Part shown: in pieces, positions 17,235 through 25,421 of the stretch
How positions within the stretch are numbered: position 1 is the stretch's first letter
Layout of the letters: each line of letters opens with the position of its first letter
NCBI RefSeq assembly: GCF_028867965.1
Contig: NZ_JAPQNT010000012.1
Coordinates: forward strand, 22,369 to 86,368
DNA from: Flavobacterium sp. SUN046
Lineage (GTDB): Bacteria; Bacteroidota; Bacteroidia; Flavobacteriales; Flavobacteriaceae
Length of the DNA: 64,000 nt
Direction of reading: 5' to 3'
The notes under the pieces: model-generated
The model's database searches: none
What the model was told of the DNA's origin: nothing
What the model saw: the letters and a program-made list of their open reading frames with translations, nothing else
Position numbers and translations under genes: made by a program

Positions 17235-18204
17235 ATTCTTCATCTCTAGATGATGTATTATTTTCTTCAGCATCAGCTTTAACTAATGAAACTGCAATTC
17301 CGGTTGTTAAAGCAACAGCAATAAATGTTAGTGAAATCCATTCTGGAAATTTATAATATTGAATTACTAGCATTTTAATTCCGACAAAAGTCAAAATTGC
17401 AATCAAACTGTATTCTAAATAACTGAATTTTTCCAACATATTTGCCAAGAAAAAATACATCGAACGCAAACCAAGAATCGCAAAAATATTAGAACTAAAC
17501 ACTAAAAACGGATCAGAGGTTATGGCTAAAATGGCCGGAACGCTATCTAATGCAAATACCATATCCATCACTTCAATTACAATTAAAGCTATGAAAAGCG
17601 GTGTCGCAAAATTTTGATTATTTTGTTTAACAAAAAAATGTTCTTTGTTAGTTTCATGAGTAATCGGAATTACTTTACCAATCATTTTATAAACAAACGA
17701 TTTTTTTGGGTCAAATTCGTCTTCTTCTTTTTTAAACAACATTTTCATTGCTGTAAAAACTAAAAATGCTCCAAAAACATAGGTTACCCAATCAATTTGA
17801 CGAATTAAAATTACGCCAAAGAAAATCATCAAACCACGAAAAATTACAGCGCCAATAATTCCCCAAAACAAAACACGGTGTTGGTATTTTTGAGCAATTT
17901 TAAACGACGCAAAAATTACAGCTATCACAAAAATATTATCGGCACTTAAGGAAAGTTCAATTAAATAACCGGTAATAAATTTTATAGAAGCTGCAGCAGG
18001 TTTGAGTTTGTCAGGATTGGCAACAAAATTATTTTGATACAACCAATAAATTACACCCGAAAACGCAAATGATACAGTCACCCAAATTCCGGTCCACATT
18101 CCTGCTTCTTTTGAACTGATAATGTGTGGGGTTTTATTAAAAATGCCTAAGTCTAAAGCTAGAAATAGTAAGATGCAAGCAATGAAGATAATCCAAACAA
18201 TCAT
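17233..18204 (-). CDS. TerC family integral membrane protein
   Basis: This is a 323-residue membrane protein with about eight to nine helices. The TerC/Alx hallmarks are ELSLSADNIFVIAVIFASFKIAQKYQHRVLFWGIIGA (about 83-119) and the second acidic motif VIEVMDMVFALDSVPAILAITSDPFLVFSSNIFAILGLRSMYF (about 209-251). The conserved Asp pairs are thought to carry Mn2+ or other divalent ions, so the likely role is metal export or homeostasis, not tellurite resistance. No other ter genes are adjacent. A charged C-terminal tail is cytoplasmic. Confidence 0.93.
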   Translation of the reverse strand: MIVWIIFIACILLFLALDLGIFNKTPHIISSKEAGMWTGIWVTVSFAFSGVIYWLYQNNFVANPDKLKPAAASIKFITGYLIELSLSADNIFVIAVIFASFKIAQKYQHRVLFWGIIGAVIFRGLMIFFGVILIRQIDWVTYVFGAFLVFTAMKMLFKKEEDEFDPKKSFVYKMIGKVIPITHETNKEHFFVKQNNQNFATPLFIALIVIEVMDMVFALDSVPAILAITSDPFLVFSSNIFAILGLRSMYFFLANMLEKFSYLEYSLIAILTFVGIKMLVIQYYKFPEWISLTFIAVALTTGIAVSLVKADAEENNTSSRDEE

Positions 18205-18222
18205 TTTATTTTGTATTTGTTA

Positions 18223-18230
18223 CAAAGATA
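18223..18230 (-). promoter_or_regulatory. -7 promoter box for TerC gene
   Basis: The minus strand reads TATCTTTG (TAnnTTTG) 19 bp upstream of the start at 18204. Confidence 0.5.
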
Positions 18231-18318
18231 GATTTTTGTTTGTAATAGAAAATTGGTTTACAACAAGATTGTGATTTTAATTCAAAAAAGATATATATTT
18301 GAAAATCAAACTTTGTTT

Positions 18319-19323
18319 ATGAAAAAGTCAATTTTTTTATTGTTTTTTATATTGTTCCAAACAGGTATAAGTTTTTGCCAATCTATTGTTTTTCAGGATT
18401 TAAATTTTCAAAATAAGTTGATGCAATCTAGTGTTACTTCGCAAATTGCACTTGACTTGAATTATCAAAATATAAAAATAGACACTAATAATAATGGATT
18501 TATTGAGCAAAGTGAAGCCTTACAAGTGGGTTTGTTAAATGTCTCATTTGGGTCTATTACAGATTTAGGAGGAATTGAATATTTTACAAACTTAAAAACA
18601 CTAATATGTCATTTTAATTCAATTAGTTACTTAAATATAGCAACCTTAACACATTTAATTGGTTTGCGTTGTGATGTTAATAATTTAACTACCATTAATC
18701 TTAATGGTAATATTGTTTTTGAAAGTTTACAATGCAATAATAATAATATAACTTCCATAGATTTCAATGGCGTTCCTAATTTGAAGAGCGTTAATTGTAA
18801 GAACAATCAAATATCATCATTGGATTTTAGTAATAATTCGTTATTAAATCAATTGTATTGTAGTAACAATAATCTAATCTCTTTAAATATAAAAAACGGT
18901 ATCAACCAAGATTTTTCAGTTGCAGGATACAACGACTGCTGGAAAACAGGCAATCCCAACTTAACCACAATATGTGCCGATGCTAGTGAAGTTGCAAGTG
19001 TACAAAGTTTTCTTGACGGTTGTGGTACAGCTCAAACAATTAATGTAACCAGCAATTGTGGTCTAAGTAATCAAGAGTTTAGTAATCAAGACTTTTCAAT
19101 TTACCCTAATCCTAATAATGGTAACTTTATTGTTGACATGAGTGAAGAAAAAGAGTCTTGTCAATTAAAGTTGTACAATGCTTTAGGAAAAGAAGTTTTT
19201 GTTACAACGCTTTTTCCACAACAACTAAATAAAATTGATGTAACTTTTTTAGCAAAAGGTTGTTACGTTATTAAAATGAGTAATTCAACGAAAATTATGC
19301 ACAAAAAAATAATTATAAACTAA
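18319..19323 (+). CDS. Secreted leucine-rich-repeat-like protein with T9SS type A sorting domain
   Basis: This is a 334-residue protein. I start it at 18319 (MKKSIFLLFFILFQTGISFCQ), a good signal peptide; an in-frame ATG at 18253 adds an unlikely extension. After an EF-hand-like DTNNNGFIEQSEA stretch come about six short LRR-like repeats (L.CNNNNITSIDFNGVPNLKSVNCKNNQISSLDFS), a pattern common in flavobacterial surface proteins. The last ~75 residues (FSIYPNPNNGNFIVDMS ... KKIIIN) form a T9SS type A sorting domain, so the protein crosses the outer membrane by the type IX system and is released or attached to the surface. The binding partner is unknown. Confidence 0.88.
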   Translation: MKKSIFLLFFILFQTGISFCQSIVFQDLNFQNKLMQSSVTSQIALDLNYQNIKIDTNNNGFIEQSEALQVGLLNVSFGSITDLGGIEYFTNLKTLICHFNSISYLNIATLTHLIGLRCDVNNLTTINLNGNIVFESLQCNNNNITSIDFNGVPNLKSVNCKNNQISSLDFSNNSLLNQLYCSNNNLISLNIKNGINQDFSVAGYNDCWKTGNPNLTTICADASEVASVQSFLDGCGTAQTINVTSNCGLSNQEFSNQDFSIYPNPNNGNFIVDMSEEKESCQLKLYNALGKEVFVTTLFPQQLNKIDVTFLAKGCYVIKMSNSTKIMHKKIIIN

Positions 19324-19334
19324 ACCAAAAGGCC

Positions 19335-19952
19335 ATGAAAAGATATTTTACTTTAATTTTATTAGTTAGCTATTTTTTTGCTAACTCTCAATGCCCACAA
19401 CCATCCAATTTAATGCTTACATATCCTTTTCTGGCAAGCGCACAATTGAATTGGATAGAAACAGGAACTGCTTCTGCTTGGGAAGTCGCTATAATACCTG
19501 ATTATGTTGTTGGCACAGCTCTACCAGTTTCAGGAGGTTATTTAGTTTCAAACTCAACATTTACATTTACAAATTTACCACCAGGATGTTATGTTTTTTG
19601 TGTGCGTTCATCTTGTGGTCCAAATGTTTTCAGTCCATGGTCAATTATTGCATCTTTGAATTGCTCAACAAATGTTTATACTTACATTGCGTCGCTATCA
19701 AATGATAACTTTTTGTTAGACTCTGAAAATGATAACTTTAAAATCTATCCAAATCCTTCTCAAAATGTTCTTAAATTACAATGCAATTCAATTATTGATG
19801 AAGTTATAATTTCAGATTCATTAGGTAAAGTTATACTAACGCAAACTCAAAATAATACGGAAATAAATATTGAAAGCCTTTCAAAAGGATTCTATTTTAT
19901 TGAAGCAATTTCAGGAAACGAAAAATTTTCTACTAAGTTTATTAAAGAATAA
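19335..19952 (+). CDS. Secreted fibronectin-III-like protein with T9SS type A sorting domain
   Basis: This is a 205-residue protein with a short signal peptide (ending FANSQ). Residues about 20-120 (CPQPSNLMLTYPFLASAQLNWIETGTASAWEVAII ... LPPGCYVFCVRSSCG) look like one fibronectin type III module with paired cysteines. The C-terminal ~75 residues (FKIYPNPSQNVLKLQC ... KFSTKFIKE) are a T9SS sorting domain. The gene starts 11 bp after the preceding T9SS cargo gene and is probably co-transcribed with it. A terminator follows. It is unusually small for an FnIII-type T9SS cargo. Confidence 0.85.
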   Translation: MKRYFTLILLVSYFFANSQCPQPSNLMLTYPFLASAQLNWIETGTASAWEVAIIPDYVVGTALPVSGGYLVSNSTFTFTNLPPGCYVFCVRSSCGPNVFSPWSIIASLNCSTNVYTYIASLSNDNFLLDSENDNFKIYPNPSQNVLKLQCNSIIDEVIISDSLGKVILTQTQNNTEINIESLSKGFYFIEAISGNEKFSTKFIKE

Positions 19953-19971
19953 AATTTTTAAAAATCTTTAA

Positions 19972-20005
19972 AAGCCGATAAGTTTAATTAGTTATCGGTT
20001 TTTTT
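19972..20005 (+). terminator. Rho-independent terminator of the two T9SS cargo genes
   Basis: CCGATAA (19975-19981) pairs with TTATCGG (19992-19998) across a 10-nt loop, flanked by an A run and a seven-T tail. Confidence 0.88.
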
Positions 20006-20048
20006 ATTCCAAAACACAACATTTCACAAAATAACCCCTAAAAAAATA

Positions 20049-20108
20049 GGGTATAATTATTTTTCAATAAAAATAATATTATATTTGCATCAAATTATAA
20101 GGGTATAA
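20049..20108 (+). promoter_or_regulatory. glnN promoter with paired GGGTATAA boxes
   Basis: The -7 box TATATTTG lies at 20080-20087. Two exact copies of GGGTATAA lie at 20049-20056 and 20101-20108, 52 bp apart (close to five helical turns), one upstream of and one just after the expected transcription start. The spacing around the promoter suggests operator sites for a nitrogen-responsive regulator; this is inference. Confidence 0.5.
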
Positions 20109-20127
20109 CTTTTTAAAACTAATTTTT

Positions 20128-22317
20128 ATGTCAACTTTACGTTTTCAAGCATTAAAAGATGCATCAGGTAGAAAACCTGTAAAATTTGAAGAAGCTGGAA
20201 GAAAATCTGATCTTTTTGGCTCAAATGTGTTCAACGACAAAGCAATGAAGCAATTTTTGACTTCGGATGCGCACAAAGGTGTAAAAGATGCCGTACAGCA
20301 CGGAACAAAAATTGACAGAAAATTAGCCGATTATATCGCAATGGGTATGAAAGAATGGGCGTTGTCGAAAGGTGTAACTCATTACACACACTGGTTTCAA
20401 CCATTAACAGGAACAACAGCCGAAAAACATGATGCTTTTTTCGAAACTTCGTATGATGGTTCTGATCCTGTTGAAAAATTTGGTGGCGGACAGTTAGTAC
20501 AACAAGAGCCAGATGCTTCTTCCTTCCCAAATGGTGGAATTAGAAATACATTCGAAGCACGTGGATATACTGCTTGGGATCCAACTTCGCCAGCATTTAT
20601 CTTCGGAACAACTTTGTGTATTCCAACAGTTTTCATTTCTTACACAGGTGAAGCTTTAGATTATAAAACACCACTTTTACGTGCATTAAATGCGGTTGAT
20701 GAAGCTGCAACTGACGTATGTAAATATTTTGATAAGAACGTTAAAAAAGTAACTGCAACTTTAGGTTGGGAACAAGAATATTTCTTAGTCGATTCGGCTC
20801 TAGCAAATTCACGTCCCGATTTAGTAATGACTGGTAGAACTTTATTAGGTCATACTTCTGCAAAAGGACAACAACTTGACGACCATTACTTTGGTTCAAT
20901 TCCGTCTCGTGCTCTTAATTATATGAGAGAATTGGAAGAAGAATGTATGTTGTTGGGAATTCCGGTTAAAACACGTCACAATGAAGTAGCTCCAAATCAA
21001 TTTGAGTTGGCTCCAATTTTTGAAGAAACAAATTTAGCAGTTGACCATAACTCTTTATTAATGGATGTTATGTCAAAAGTGGGTGAGCGTCATGATTTTA
21101 AAGTATTATTCCATGAAAAACCTTTTAAAGGTGTAAATGGTTCTGGGAAACACAATAACTGGTCATTGGCTACAGATACTGGAGTAAACTTACTTTCTCC
21201 GAGTAAAACGCCAATGAGTAATTTACAGTTTTTATCATTTTTTGTGAATACAATTAAAGCGGTAAATGATTATGAAGAATTACTACGTGCAGCTATTGCA
21301 ACTGCAAGTAACGATCATAGATTAGGTGCAAATGAAGCGCCACCAGCAATTATTTCGGTGTTTATTGGTGCACAATTGACCAAAGTTTTAGCTGAATTAG
21401 AAGGTGTTACTAAAGGTAAACTTTCTCCAGAAGAAAAAACCGATTTAAAATTAAATGTAGTTGGTAAAATTCCAGATGTAATGTTGGATAATACCGATAG
21501 AAATAGAACGTCACCATTTGCATTTACTGGAAATAAATTTGAATTTAGAGCCGTTGGTTCTTCTGCCAATTGTGCTAATGCAATGACAACTTTAAATTCT
21601 ATCGTTGCTAAACAATTGAAAGATTTCAAAAAAGAAGTAGATGCTTTAATTGAAACTAAAGATTTAAAGAAAGACGAAGCGATTTTTAATGTATTGAGAG
21701 AATATATTAAAGGAACTAAAAACATCCTTTTTGAAGGCGATGGTTATAGCGAAGCTTGGGAAAAAGAAGCTAAAAAACGCGGATTGAGTAATCACAAAAC
21801 TACACCAACTGCATTAAAAGCTAAAGTTTCTCAAAAAGCATTGGATTTATTCAAAGATTTAAATGTAATGAACCACGTTGAGGTTGAAGCACGTTACGAA
21901 ATTGAATTGGAAGAATACACCAAGAAAATTCAAATTGAAGGTAGAGTTTTAGGCGATATTGCACGTAATCATGTGATTCCGACAGCAATTCGTTACCAAA
22001 ATACATTAATTGAAAATGTTCGAGGTTTAAAAGAAATCTTTGGTAAAGATTTTGAAAAAATTGCTAAAGAACAAATTTCAATTATAAAAGAAATTTCAGC
22101 TCACATTGAAGGAATTAATACTAATGTTGAGGCAATGACCGAGGCACGTAAAAAAGCTAATGCCTTAACCGATGCTCAAAAAATGGCTGAAATGTATTGT
22201 GATAAAGTAAAACCATACTTTGATGTGATTAGAGAGCATTGCGATAAACTTGAACTTTTAGTTGACAATGAAATCTGGACTTTGACTAAATATAGAGAGT
22301 TGTTGTTTACTAGATAG
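20128..22317 (+). CDS. glnN: Glutamine synthetase type III
   Basis: This is a 729-residue glutamine synthetase of the GSIII (GlnN) family, whose normal length is about 700-730. It makes glutamine from glutamate, ammonia and ATP in the cytosol. Visible family motifs are THYTHWFQPLTGTTAEKHDAF, FEARGYTAWDPTSPAFI, GWEQEYFLVD (glutamate/metal site), RHNEVAPNQFELAPIFEETNLAVDHN, HEKPFKGVNGSGKHNNWSL and NRTSPFAFTGNKFEFRAVGSSAN. The C-terminal helical extension specific to GSIII is present. It is monocistronic between terminators, as expected for the main ammonia-assimilation enzyme of a flavobacterium. Confidence 0.97.
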   Translation: MSTLRFQALKDASGRKPVKFEEAGRKSDLFGSNVFNDKAMKQFLTSDAHKGVKDAVQHGTKIDRKLADYIAMGMKEWALSKGVTHYTHWFQPLTGTTAEKHDAFFETSYDGSDPVEKFGGGQLVQQEPDASSFPNGGIRNTFEARGYTAWDPTSPAFIFGTTLCIPTVFISYTGEALDYKTPLLRALNAVDEAATDVCKYFDKNVKKVTATLGWEQEYFLVDSALANSRPDLVMTGRTLLGHTSAKGQQLDDHYFGSIPSRALNYMRELEEECMLLGIPVKTRHNEVAPNQFELAPIFEETNLAVDHNSLLMDVMSKVGERHDFKVLFHEKPFKGVNGSGKHNNWSLATDTGVNLLSPSKTPMSNLQFLSFFVNTIKAVNDYEELLRAAIATASNDHRLGANEAPPAIISVFIGAQLTKVLAELEGVTKGKLSPEEKTDLKLNVVGKIPDVMLDNTDRNRTSPFAFTGNKFEFRAVGSSANCANAMTTLNSIVAKQLKDFKKEVDALIETKDLKKDEAIFNVLREYIKGTKNILFEGDGYSEAWEKEAKKRGLSNHKTTPTALKAKVSQKALDLFKDLNVMNHVEVEARYEIELEEYTKKIQIEGRVLGDIARNHVIPTAIRYQNTLIENVRGLKEIFGKDFEKIAKEQISIIKEISAHIEGINTNVEAMTEARKKANALTDAQKMAEMYCDKVKPYFDVIREHCDKLELLVDNEIWTLTKYRELLFTR

Positions 22318-22355
22318 TCTTTTAGAGCAAAGAAAATAGAGAATAGAATATAAAG

Positions 22356-22390
22356 AAACCTGTTAGAATTTATTTTTTAGCAGGTTTTTT
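22356..22390 (+). terminator. Rho-independent terminator after glnN
   Basis: AAACCTGTTA (22356-22365) pairs with TAGCAGGTTT (22378-22387), including a G-U pair, and is followed by a T run. Confidence 0.75.
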
Positions 22391-22438
22391 ATTGGTGTCA
22401 TTTTGATTATTAAAATATATTTTTCGTAAATTCGTTCT

Positions 22439-23299
22439 ATGATTATGAAGAAAATATTAATAATTGGCTTTTTTTTTATTATTTCTCAATTTGTTACAGC
22501 TCAAGAACATTTTGAAGTATTTTTCAATACCAATAAATATGATGTAACTAAAGCAGAGAATAAAAAACTTCAAGATTGGATTTTAGCCAATAAAGAAGTC
22601 AAGATAATAGCAATTCATGGTTTTACTGATGAAGATGGAAGTAATGGCTCTAACGATACCTTGGCTAAAAATAGAGTCCGTTTTATTTTCAATCAAGTGA
22701 AAGGAAAAATTAAGATTCGCGAAGATTTTAAAACAATTAGTTTTGGTGAAAACTTTAATCAATCTAAAAATAAGGCTGAAAACCGTAAAGCAACCATTTT
22801 TTACCTTTTACCGAAAGATATAGCTCGTGAAAATGAAATTTTAGGAATCAAACCTAAAGTTATTGAACCTGAAGTTATTATTCCTATTGAAGAAGAAGCA
22901 ATGAATTTTCCTGAAAATGCTACTTTGGAGGAAAAAATTAAGTTATCTAAAAAAGGAACTTTAATTCGATTGAACGACATTAACTTTTATGTCAATACGT
23001 TTGCAATAATGCCAACGTCTAAGCGTGCAATTGATGAATTGATTTTGATGATGGATATTTATCCTAATTTAAAAATTGAAATTCAGGGTCATATTTGTTG
23101 TGTTCCCAAAGATGTTAGAAATTTATCGCTTGATCGTGCAAGACAAGTAAAACGAATATTAGTTTCTGAAGGAGTTCGTGAGAAAAGAATTCAAGTAATA
23201 GGTTTTGGAACAACTAAACCTAAATTTCCAATTCCAGAAAAAAGTGAATTCGAAGCTGCTAGAAATCGAAGAGTTGAGATTATGATTTTAGATAAATAA
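22439..23299 (+). CDS. Double-OmpA-domain secreted protein, copy 1
   Basis: This is a 286-residue protein with a signal peptide (cleavage near VTAQ). ATG at 22445 is an equally good start. Two OmpA-C-like peptidoglycan-binding domains follow. Domain 1 (about 25-130) keeps the diaminopimelate-binding Asp and Arg positions (HGFTDEDGSN.....KNRV). Domain 2 (about 170-286) has IEIQGHICCVPKDVRNLSLDRARQV, where the usual 'GHTD' reads 'GHICC'. There is no beta barrel, so it is a periplasmic protein, not an OmpA porin. The next gene, 3 bp downstream, is a paralogue of the same architecture. Confidence 0.87.
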   Translation: MIMKKILIIGFFFIISQFVTAQEHFEVFFNTNKYDVTKAENKKLQDWILANKEVKIIAIHGFTDEDGSNGSNDTLAKNRVRFIFNQVKGKIKIREDFKTISFGENFNQSKNKAENRKATIFYLLPKDIARENEILGIKPKVIEPEVIIPIEEEAMNFPENATLEEKIKLSKKGTLIRLNDINFYVNTFAIMPTSKRAIDELILMMDIYPNLKIEIQGHICCVPKDVRNLSLDRARQVKRILVSEGVREKRIQVIGFGTTKPKFPIPEKSEFEAARNRRVEIMILDK

Positions 23300-23302
23300 A
23301 AT

Positions 23303-24085
23303 ATGAAAAAAAACTTTTTATTTTTTATTTTATTTTCAGTTACAGCTTTTTCTCAGAAGAAGTTAGACATTTATTTCGATTTTGATAAATCTGATTTGAA
23401 TGAAATTGCAATCAAAAAAATCAATTCTTGGATAGCCGAAGGTAAAGACTATGAAGTTGTAAAATTATATGGTTTTTGTGACTGGAAAGGTACCAACAGT
23501 TACAACGATACATTAGCATTAAAACGAGTTAATGAAGTTTACAAAACGCTTTTAGCAAGTAAAATTACAGTTAAAAAAGATATTGAGATTCGTGGTTTTG
23601 GTGAAGATTTTGAACAATCTAAAATTCAAGGCGAAAACAGACGTGTTACAATTATTTATCAAGAAAAAAAAGAAATAATAGTAACAGAAAAAAAGGTAGA
23701 AGACATTTTTAAAGATAAAGTTAAAACCTCACAAAAAGGCGATATTATTACATTACCAAACTTTTATTTTTATAATAATTCGGCTAAAATAGTTCCAAAA
23801 TCAGAGCCAATATTATATGAATTGTTGTGCGTTATGAATGACAATCCTAAATTAAAAATTGAAATTCAAGGTCACATTTGCTGTAAACTTTCCGGTCAAG
23901 AAGATCCAATATCTGAAGCAAGAGCTAAAACAGTTTACAATTATTTAATTCGCAATAAAATTGATAGAAAACGAATGACTTATAAAGGTTATGGCGTGTC
24001 AAGACCAATTCATCCAATTCCTGAAAAAAATGCATTAGAAGAAGATGAAAACCGTAGAGTTGAAATCATGATTGTTGAAAATTAG
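23303..24085 (+). CDS. Double-OmpA-domain secreted protein, copy 2
   Basis: This is a 260-residue paralogue of the preceding gene, with a signal peptide ending FSQ. Domain 1 (about 20-125) contains YGFCDWKGTNSYNDTLALKRV, keeping the ligand Asp and Arg. Domain 2 (about 145-260) contains IEIQGHICCKLSGQEDPISEARAKTV and ends RPIHPIPEKNALEEDENRRVEIMIVEN. The 'GHICC' replacement of the canonical GHTD is shared with copy 1. The 3-bp spacing shows co-transcription. The pair probably arose by tandem duplication and may bind peptidoglycan as a heterodimer (inference). Confidence 0.87.
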   Translation: MKKNFLFFILFSVTAFSQKKLDIYFDFDKSDLNEIAIKKINSWIAEGKDYEVVKLYGFCDWKGTNSYNDTLALKRVNEVYKTLLASKITVKKDIEIRGFGEDFEQSKIQGENRRVTIIYQEKKEIIVTEKKVEDIFKDKVKTSQKGDIITLPNFYFYNNSAKIVPKSEPILYELLCVMNDNPKLKIEIQGHICCKLSGQEDPISEARAKTVYNYLIRNKIDRKRMTYKGYGVSRPIHPIPEKNALEEDENRRVEIMIVEN

Positions 24086-24131
24086 TCGTAAAATCAGTTT
24101 TCTATTTTCTATTTTCTTTAGTCTATTTTTC

Positions 24132-24139
24132 TATCTTTG
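24132..24139 (+). promoter_or_regulatory. -7 promoter box for purM
   Basis: TATCTTTG (TAnnTTTG) lies 45 bp upstream of the ATG at 24185. Confidence 0.5.
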
Positions 24140-24184
24140 CCAAACAACACCAACTGAAATTTATTCAGTTCAACCAACTACACA

Positions 24185-25363
24185 ATGAGTTCTGACAACA
24201 GCCAACGCTACGCAATGCGCGGAGTTTCTGCATCGAAAGAAGATGTTCATAATGCCATTAAGAATATTGATAAAGGTTTATTCCCAAAAGCTTTTTGTAA
24301 AATTGTTCCCGATTATTTAACCAATGATGAAAACTATTGTTTGATAATGCACGCTGATGGTGCAGGAACAAAATCATCATTAGCTTACATGTATTGGAAA
24401 GAAACTGGTGATATTTCTGTTTGGAAAGGAATCGCTCAAGATGCCTTAATTATGAATATTGACGATTTATTATGTGTTGGAGCAACCGATAACATTTTAC
24501 TTTCATCAACTATTGGAAGGAATAAAAACCTAATTCCAGCCGAAGTAATTTCTGCAATTATCAATGGAACAGAAGAATTAATTGCCGAATTAAAATCATT
24601 TGGCGTGACCATTCATTCTACTGGTGGTGAAACTGCCGATGTTGGAGATTTAGTGCGCACAATCATTGTAGATTCAACAGTTATAGCAAGAATGAAACGT
24701 TCTAAAGTAGTTGATAATGCCAATATAAAAGCTGGCGATTTTATTGTAGGTTTATCATCTTCTGGTCAAGCCAAATATGAAAAAGGTTATAATGGTGGCA
24801 TGGGAAGCAACGGATTAACGTCGGCACGTCATGATGTTTTTGCTAAGTATTTAGCCGATAAATTTCCAGAAAGTTTTGATAGTTCGGTTCCAAAAGATTT
24901 GGTGTATTCTGGAAATGTAAAATTGACAGATGCTGTTGAAAATTCTCCAATTGATGCTGGCAAATTAGTGCTCTCGCCAACACGAACGTATGCTCCAATT
25001 ATTAAAACAATTTTAGATAAATATTCGTCTAATGAAATTCATGGAATGGTACATTGTAGTGGTGGTGCACAAACTAAAATTTTACATTTCATAGATAATC
25101 TTCACATTATTAAAGATAATTTGTTTGCAATTCCGCCATTATTTAAACTGATACAAGAGCAATCTAAAACCGATTGGAAAGAAATGTATCAAGTCTTTAA
25201 TTGTGGTCACCGAATGGAATTGTATGTTCCAAAGGGAATAGCAAATGATATTATTGAAATCTCAGAATCATTTGGAGTAGATGCCCAAATTGTTGGTAGA
25301 GTAGAAGCAAGTGATGTAAAAAAACTTACAATTAATAGTGAGTTTGGAACATTTGAATATTAA
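24185..25363 (+). CDS. purM: Phosphoribosylformylglycinamidine cyclo-ligase (AIR synthase)
   Basis: This is a 392-residue enzyme of the PurM/AIR-synthase fold that closes the imidazole ring of AIR in purine synthesis, using ATP. Visible motifs are IMHADGAGTKSSLAYMYWKETGD, AQDALIMNIDDLLCVGA (metal/ATP site), FGVTIHSTGGETADVGDLVRTI and FIVGLSSSGQAKYE. The C-terminal half ends MVHCSGGAQTKILHF and VFNCGHRMELYV. At 392 residues it is longer than the ~345-residue E. coli enzyme but typical of the Bacteroidota form. It is monocistronic and followed by a bidirectional terminator. Confidence 0.92.
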   Translation: MSSDNSQRYAMRGVSASKEDVHNAIKNIDKGLFPKAFCKIVPDYLTNDENYCLIMHADGAGTKSSLAYMYWKETGDISVWKGIAQDALIMNIDDLLCVGATDNILLSSTIGRNKNLIPAEVISAIINGTEELIAELKSFGVTIHSTGGETADVGDLVRTIIVDSTVIARMKRSKVVDNANIKAGDFIVGLSSSGQAKYEKGYNGGMGSNGLTSARHDVFAKYLADKFPESFDSSVPKDLVYSGNVKLTDAVENSPIDAGKLVLSPTRTYAPIIKTILDKYSSNEIHGMVHCSGGAQTKILHFIDNLHIIKDNLFAIPPLFKLIQEQSKTDWKEMYQVFNCGHRMELYVPKGIANDIIEISESFGVDAQIVGRVEASDVKKLTINSEFGTFEY

Positions 25364-25365
25364 AT

Positions 25366-25400
25366 GAAAAAACCTTTTCAAATCAATGAAAAGGTTTTTA
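25366..25400. terminator. Bidirectional rho-independent terminator
   Basis: AAAAACCTTTTCA (25368-25380) and TGAAAAGGTTTTT (25387-25399) form a perfect 13-bp stem with a 6-nt loop. T runs on both strands let it serve purM (plus) and the convergent adhesin gene (minus). Confidence 0.92.
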
Positions 25401-25421
25401 ATAATTAGAGTAGTAGGTAAA

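Noticed and set aside
17233..18204. TerC and the TerB-like protein (31629) as parts of a ter tellurite/phage-defence system
   Set aside because: They are 13 kb apart and no terD, terE or other ter genes are seen; both families are common as lone chromosomal genes.
20231..20636. Minus-strand frames opposite glnN
   Set aside because: They lie within the well-supported glutamine synthetase gene and resemble no protein.
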